From the NCBI GenBank assembly GCA_900543505.1, contig UQSB01000050.1, forward strand, positions 1 through 15,704: a DNA stretch of 15,704 nt. The letters are read 5' to 3'. Under the pieces are notes generated by a model that had not been told where the DNA came from, made no database searches, and worked only from the letters and a program-made list of their open reading frames with translations. How positions within the stretch are numbered: the stretch's first letter is position 1; the number at the start of each line of letters is the position of its first letter. A program made the translations under genes and the position numbers. Below are positions 12,869 through 15,704 of the stretch, piece after piece. This DNA comes from an uncultured Collinsella sp. (GTDB taxonomy: Bacteria > Actinomycetota > Coriobacteriia > Coriobacteriales > Coriobacteriaceae).

Positions 12869-13588
12869 CTACAGTTCCACGCAGGGATTGTCGCGGGTCA
12901 CAAGCGTCTTAACGACAACCGTCGCTCCCAGATAGCGCTCAAGCAGCTCGGCTAAGCGATCGATCGCGGCCTGGCAATCCCCCATCCGCTCGGGCTCCAC
13001 GCACTCAATCGCCAGGAATGCATCGGCCGAATCGTCGGACAGCGCCGTGCGAACGCCATCGCGCCAGTTCCAGCAGCGGCATACGGCGCCCGCATCATCG
13101 ATGTAGGCGAGCTCGCCGGGCAGCGTCGGGTCATCCGTTTCCTCGCCAAGTGGCAGGAAGGCATCGCCGCCGTCAGTCACCTTCAAGCGAAGATCCCCCT
13201 CAATCGCATACAGGTCCTCGCCGCCAACGGGCAGCGCGTAGGTCAGCGACACCGTGTTGTAGATGTCCACCGCGGGCGTAATGTGGCCCACCGGTTTGCC
13301 CTTGAGCACGCGCTTGAGCAGGTTCTCAATTGAGCAACGCGCGCCCTTTTTGGTCTTGAACAGCCGATAAGCCTCGCGCCATGCCTTGACCGGTGCGTTC
13401 TCGCTGATAGTATCGCTGGTCAGATGACGCTCCGCGTCGATATTGGCGCGGTCGAGCAACGCCGCAATCGCGTCCACGTCCTCTTGAGGAATCTGAGCCG
13501 CGGGCTTCATGCCCTTTACGACCGCAACACCGACAGCCGCCTGCGGAAATAGCTCCCAAAACGAATCCTCGGCAATAAAGCTCTTCAT
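12869..13588 (-). CDS. Solo B3/4-domain protein (PheRS beta-subunit-like)
   Basis: A 239-residue protein of the free-standing B3/B4 domain family (COG3382 type). In phenylalanyl-tRNA synthetase the B3/4 module edits wrongly charged tRNA; the role of the solo proteins is not settled. Matching features: VGVAVVKG near the N-terminus, VKAWREAYRLFKTKK, SIENLLKRVLKG, the segment PAVDIYNTVSLTYALPVGGEDL cut short here to its key residues D-YN-VSL and LPVGG-DL, EGDLRLKV, PLGEE, PGELAYIDD and CRCWNWRDGVRT. Length is normal. The ATG at 13586-13588 is preceded by AAGGGAG; an ATG five codons upstream lacks this. It lies downstream of pckA with a structured element between, and ends 29 nt before a hairpin element. 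Confidence 0.9.
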   Translation of the reverse strand: MKSFIAEDSFWELFPQAAVGVAVVKGMKPAAQIPQEDVDAIAALLDRANIDAERHLTSDTISENAPVKAWREAYRLFKTKKGARCSIENLLKRVLKGKPVGHITPAVDIYNTVSLTYALPVGGEDLYAIEGDLRLKVTDGGDAFLPLGEETDDPTLPGELAYIDDAGAVCRCWNWRDGVRTALSDDSADAFLAIECVEPERMGDCQAAIDRLAELLERYLGATVVVKTLVTRDNPCVEL

Positions 13589-13632
13589 GCGCTCTCCCTT
13601 CATCGTGCGCGCCCGAGCGAGGGCGCCTAAAC

Positions 13633-13691
13633 AAAAAGCGCCCTTACGACGGCCACCTTCAAAGTCCTACGGTGCCGCCACAAGAGCGCTT
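13633..13691 (-). terminator. Long branched-free hairpin with T-run upstream of the B3/4 gene
   Basis: On the minus strand AAGCGC plus CTT pairs with AAG plus GCGCTT (outer), then GGCGGC-ACC pairs with GGT-G-GCCGTC (inner, one bulge), followed by five T (plus-strand A at 13633-13637). A smaller hairpin, CGCT-CCC with GGG-GC-AGCG (about 13692-13722), precedes it and a TACAAT -10 is at 13733-13738. This could end a short RNA of about 95 nt or act as a leader terminator for the B3/4 gene. Confidence 0.6.
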
Positions 13692-13759
13692 ACGCTGCCC
13701 CCATCCGGAGAAGGGAGCGATATGTTAGGCGTATTGTAACCCGAGTCATCCGCGCGAGT

Positions 13760-13800
13760 AAAACCACCACAAAGGTGCCTGTCCCCTTTATGGTGGTTTT
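13760..13800. repeat. GGGGACAGGCACC hairpin element after pckA
   Basis: Arms AAAACCACCACAAAGG (13760-13775) and CCTTTATGGTGGTTTT (13785-13800), apex TGCCTGTCC. One position differs from a perfect stem (C13770 against A13790), which is a G-U pair in the RNA read from the minus strand, the direction of pckA. It starts 16 nt after the pckA stop codon and ends in TTTT on that strand. Confidence 0.9.
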
Positions 13801-13815
13801 GGGTCTGAGGCGACG

Positions 13816-15486
13816 CTAGTGGCGAAGTCCCAGCAGGCCGCGGCCGCGATGACGGGCGTCGGCGTGCACCTGAGCGTGCGGACCGGCGGCCTTCACGGAC
13901 TCGGGCAGGTGCGAGTACTTCTTCTCGAAGTTCTCCTCGAACATCACGGCCAAGTTGTGCGCCGCCTCGTCGTAGCGCGCGGTGCTCTGCCAGTACTGGC
14001 GCGGCACCAGGATGCCGTCGGGCACGCCGTGGCACGTGGTGGGAATGTCAACGTTAAAGATATCGTCGTGGACGAATTCGCTGTCCTCGATGGTGCCGTC
14101 GAGGGCGCGCGCGACTAGGGCGCGCGTGTAGGCCAGCTCAATGCGATGGCCCACGCCGTAGCCGCCGCCGATCCAGCCGGTGTTGACCAGATAGACGCGG
14201 GTGCGACCGTCGGCGATGCGCTCACCGAGCATCTTGGCATAGACCATGGGGTCGAGCGGCATAAACGGCTCGCCAAACAGCGAAGAGAACGTGGGCGTGG
14301 GCTCGGTGACGCCGACCTCGGTGCCGGGGATCTTGGCCGTAAAGCCCGTCACGAAGTGGTACATGGCGGCATCGGCCGTCAGGCGTGAGATGGGCGGCAA
14401 CACGCCAAAGGCGTCGCAGGTCAGGAACAGCACGACGCTTGGAGTGGTGCCCATGCCCTTGGTCCACGCGTTGGGAATGTGCTCCACAGGGTATGCCACG
14501 CGCGTGTTGTGCGTGATCGAGATGTCGTCGTAGTTGGGCTTGCGGTTCTCGTCGAGCACCACGTTTTCGCAGATCGCGCCAAAGCGGACAGCGTTGAAGA
14601 TCTCGGGCTCGTGGAAGGCGTCCAGGCCCTCGCATTTGGCGTAGCAGCCACCCTCGATGTTAAAGATGCCCATGTCAGACCAGCCGTGCTCGTCGTCGCC
14701 GATCAGCAGGCGCGTGGGATTGGCCGAAAGCGTGGTCTTGCCGGTGCCGGACAGGCCAAAGAACACGGCGGTCTCGTGCGTGACGGGATCCATACTGGCC
14801 GAGCAGTGCATGGGCAGCACGTCGTCCTCGACGGGCAGCAGGTAATTCATGACGCTGAAAATGGACTTTTTGATCTCGCCGGAGTAGCCGGTGCCGGCGA
14901 CCAGAATCACGCGCTCCTGGAAGTTAATGACCACGGCGGCGCTGGAGTTGAGGCCCTTGATGGCGGGATCGCACTGGTAGCCCGGCGCGGCGAGCACACA
15001 GAAGTCCGGCTCGCCGGTGCGTGCGATTTCACGGGCAAGCGGGCGGGCGAGCATCTGCTTAATAAAGAGCGCCTGGCTGGCACGCTCGCAGGCGACAAGC
15101 AGACGACGCGTATGGTTGCGGTCGGCACCGGCCATACCGCGAGTGACGAACACGTCGCGCTCGTTGAGATAGTCGACGATGCCGGCCTTGATGGCCTCGT
15201 AGCTCTCGACAGACAGCGGGCGGTTGACGGCACCCCAGGCAATCTTGTCGTGAACATCGGGGGTGTCAACGATAAAGCGGTCATTAGGCGAGCGGCCAGT
15301 GCGCTCCCCCGTCTCGATCACCAGCGCGCCGTTGGAGGCCATACGACCTTCGTTGCGACGGATGGCGTGCTCGACGAGCTCGGCTGCCGGCAGGTCGACC
15401 AGCAGGCGGGGCTGGTTCTCGGCAAGATCTTCGACCAGCGTAATGCCAAAGTTGGACAGAACTTCTGCAGGGGTAATACCTGGCAT
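13816..15486 (-). CDS. pckA: Phosphoenolpyruvate carboxykinase (ATP)
   Basis: Interconverts oxaloacetate plus ATP with phosphoenolpyruvate, CO2 and ADP; in fermenters it may also run towards oxaloacetate to fix CO2. The 556-residue protein has GRSPNDRF (64-71, substrate region), YSGEIKKS (201-208), LPMHCSAS (224-231), the P-loop GLSGTGKTTLS (244-254), the kinase-2 motif DDEHGW (264-269) and EGGCYAK (278-284). The ATG at 15484-15486 follows AAAGGAGG; 38 extra in-frame upstream codons have no support. The family's usual end (VKAAGP, about residue 536) is followed here by a 20-residue His/Arg/Gly-rich tail. Upstream is a 16-bp palindrome placed like an operator. Downstream is a GGGGACAGGCACC hairpin. 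Identification is secure. Confidence 0.98.
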   Translation of the reverse strand: MPGITPAEVLSNFGITLVEDLAENQPRLLVDLPAAELVEHAIRRNEGRMASNGALVIETGERTGRSPNDRFIVDTPDVHDKIAWGAVNRPLSVESYEAIKAGIVDYLNERDVFVTRGMAGADRNHTRRLLVACERASQALFIKQMLARPLAREIARTGEPDFCVLAAPGYQCDPAIKGLNSSAAVVINFQERVILVAGTGYSGEIKKSIFSVMNYLLPVEDDVLPMHCSASMDPVTHETAVFFGLSGTGKTTLSANPTRLLIGDDEHGWSDMGIFNIEGGCYAKCEGLDAFHEPEIFNAVRFGAICENVVLDENRKPNYDDISITHNTRVAYPVEHIPNAWTKGMGTTPSVVLFLTCDAFGVLPPISRLTADAAMYHFVTGFTAKIPGTEVGVTEPTPTFSSLFGEPFMPLDPMVYAKMLGERIADGRTRVYLVNTGWIGGGYGVGHRIELAYTRALVARALDGTIEDSEFVHDDIFNVDIPTTCHGVPDGILVPRQYWQSTARYDEAAHNLAVMFEENFEKKYSHLPESVKAAGPHAQVHADARHRGRGLLGLRH

Positions 15487-15527
15487 GGGGCCTCCTTTAA
15501 AAGCGCGACACGTGGACGAGGCGCGCA

Positions 15528-15543
15528 CTTTACTCACGTAAAG
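15528..15543. other. Small inverted repeat in the pckA leader
   Basis: CTTTAC (15528-15533) pairs with GTAAAG (15538-15543) around TCAC, about 42-57 nt before the pckA start codon. It would form a short hairpin in the leader RNA or could be a protein site; no function can be assigned. Confidence 0.3.
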
Positions 15544-15553
15544 CCCGTTGTAC

Positions 15554-15581
15554 CCGATATGCAAAAACGTTTTTGCGGCAA
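15554..15581 (-). promoter_or_regulatory. Candidate pckA promoter with a 16-bp palindromic operator in its spacer
   Basis: GCAAAAACGTTTTTGC (15561-15576) is a perfect palindrome with a central CG, the style of LacI/GalR-family operators. On the minus strand it lies almost exactly between TTGCCG (-35-like, 15576-15581) and TATCGG (-10-like, 15554-15559), spacer 16 nt. The boxes are weak; the palindrome is the stronger signal. A repressor here would block polymerase. Confidence 0.5.
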
Positions 15582-15657
15582 CGGCGAAGCGCCCGCCCAA
15601 CGGTCAAAAATCGCAGGCAAGCGGCCTAGTCATTGGGTGTTTAAACGACTAATCGTT

Positions 15658-15697
15658 GGGGACACTCTTGAACAGGCAACAACCAAGGAGCGTCCCC
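15658..15697. repeat. Imperfect inverted repeat with GGGGAC/GTCCCC ends
   Basis: GGGGACACTCTT (from 15658) and AAGGAGCGTCCCC (to 15697) form an imperfect stem of about 12 bp with a loop near 15670-15684. The sequence is related to the tandem units at 2884-2935 (AAGGAGYGTCCCC). The window ends just after, so any gene it belongs to is out of view. Confidence 0.6.
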
Positions 15698-15704
15698 GGA
15701 TGCC

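Noticed and set aside
10808..13800. CRISPR array
   Set aside because: The repeats are palindromic through their whole length, occur in both orientations and are separated by whole genes at irregular distances; no cas genes are seen.

Overview
The window is GC-rich and densely coded. It looks chromosomal and comes from a fermentative, Gram-positive-like bacterium, most likely a gut actinobacterium of the Coriobacteriia (Collinsella-like). That placement is an inference from base composition, gene content and the style of the short intergenic hairpins; no rRNA or other marker is present to prove it. I support 13 protein-coding genes, one tRNA-Ala and one probable structured RNA (6S-like). Eleven of the RNA and protein genes lie on the minus strand.

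Layout. At 65-4208 proline synthesis is split: proA and proB are both on the minus strand, and a plus-strand S33 peptidase/alpha-beta hydrolase (proline iminopeptidase-like) sits between them. At 4290-6472 there is nicotinate phosphoribosyltransferase (pncB), a small tail-anchored coiled-coil protein and tRNA-Ala(CGC) with its own promoter and terminator. At 6666-7604 is a PflX-like radical SAM protein. Its promoter region is divergent from a non-coding RNA locus (about 7718-7899) that precedes a polyprenyl-phosphate GlcNAc-1-phosphate transferase (8130-9329, cell-envelope glycopolymer initiation) and trpS (9491-10540). From 10872 to 15486 the minus strand carries a short methylguanine-DNA alkyltransferase, a DegV/FakB fatty-acid-binding protein, a MarR regulator, a solo B3/4-domain protein and ATP-dependent PEP carboxykinase (pckA). 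All are ordinary housekeeping or metabolic genes; I see no integrase, transposase, phage gene, CRISPR array or toxin gene.

The most interesting layer is between the genes. Four full copies and one half copy of a 39-41 bp hairpin (arms around AAACCACCACAAAGG, apex GGACAGGCA) lie 11-29 nt after stop codons of minus-strand genes: pckA, the B3/4 gene, degV, the alkyltransferase gene and proA. Other hairpins with a GGGGAC core follow pncB, the radical SAM gene and the S33 hydrolase gene. One pair forms a perfect 48-bp inverted repeat that brackets the alkyltransferase gene, and one copy carries a compensatory base-pair change. This looks like a family of REP-type elements used as gene-end hairpins/terminators. 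Two further structured elements stand out: a three-tier 98-nt structure between the hydrolase and proB, and an approximately 100-nt terminated structure between pckA and the B3/4 gene.
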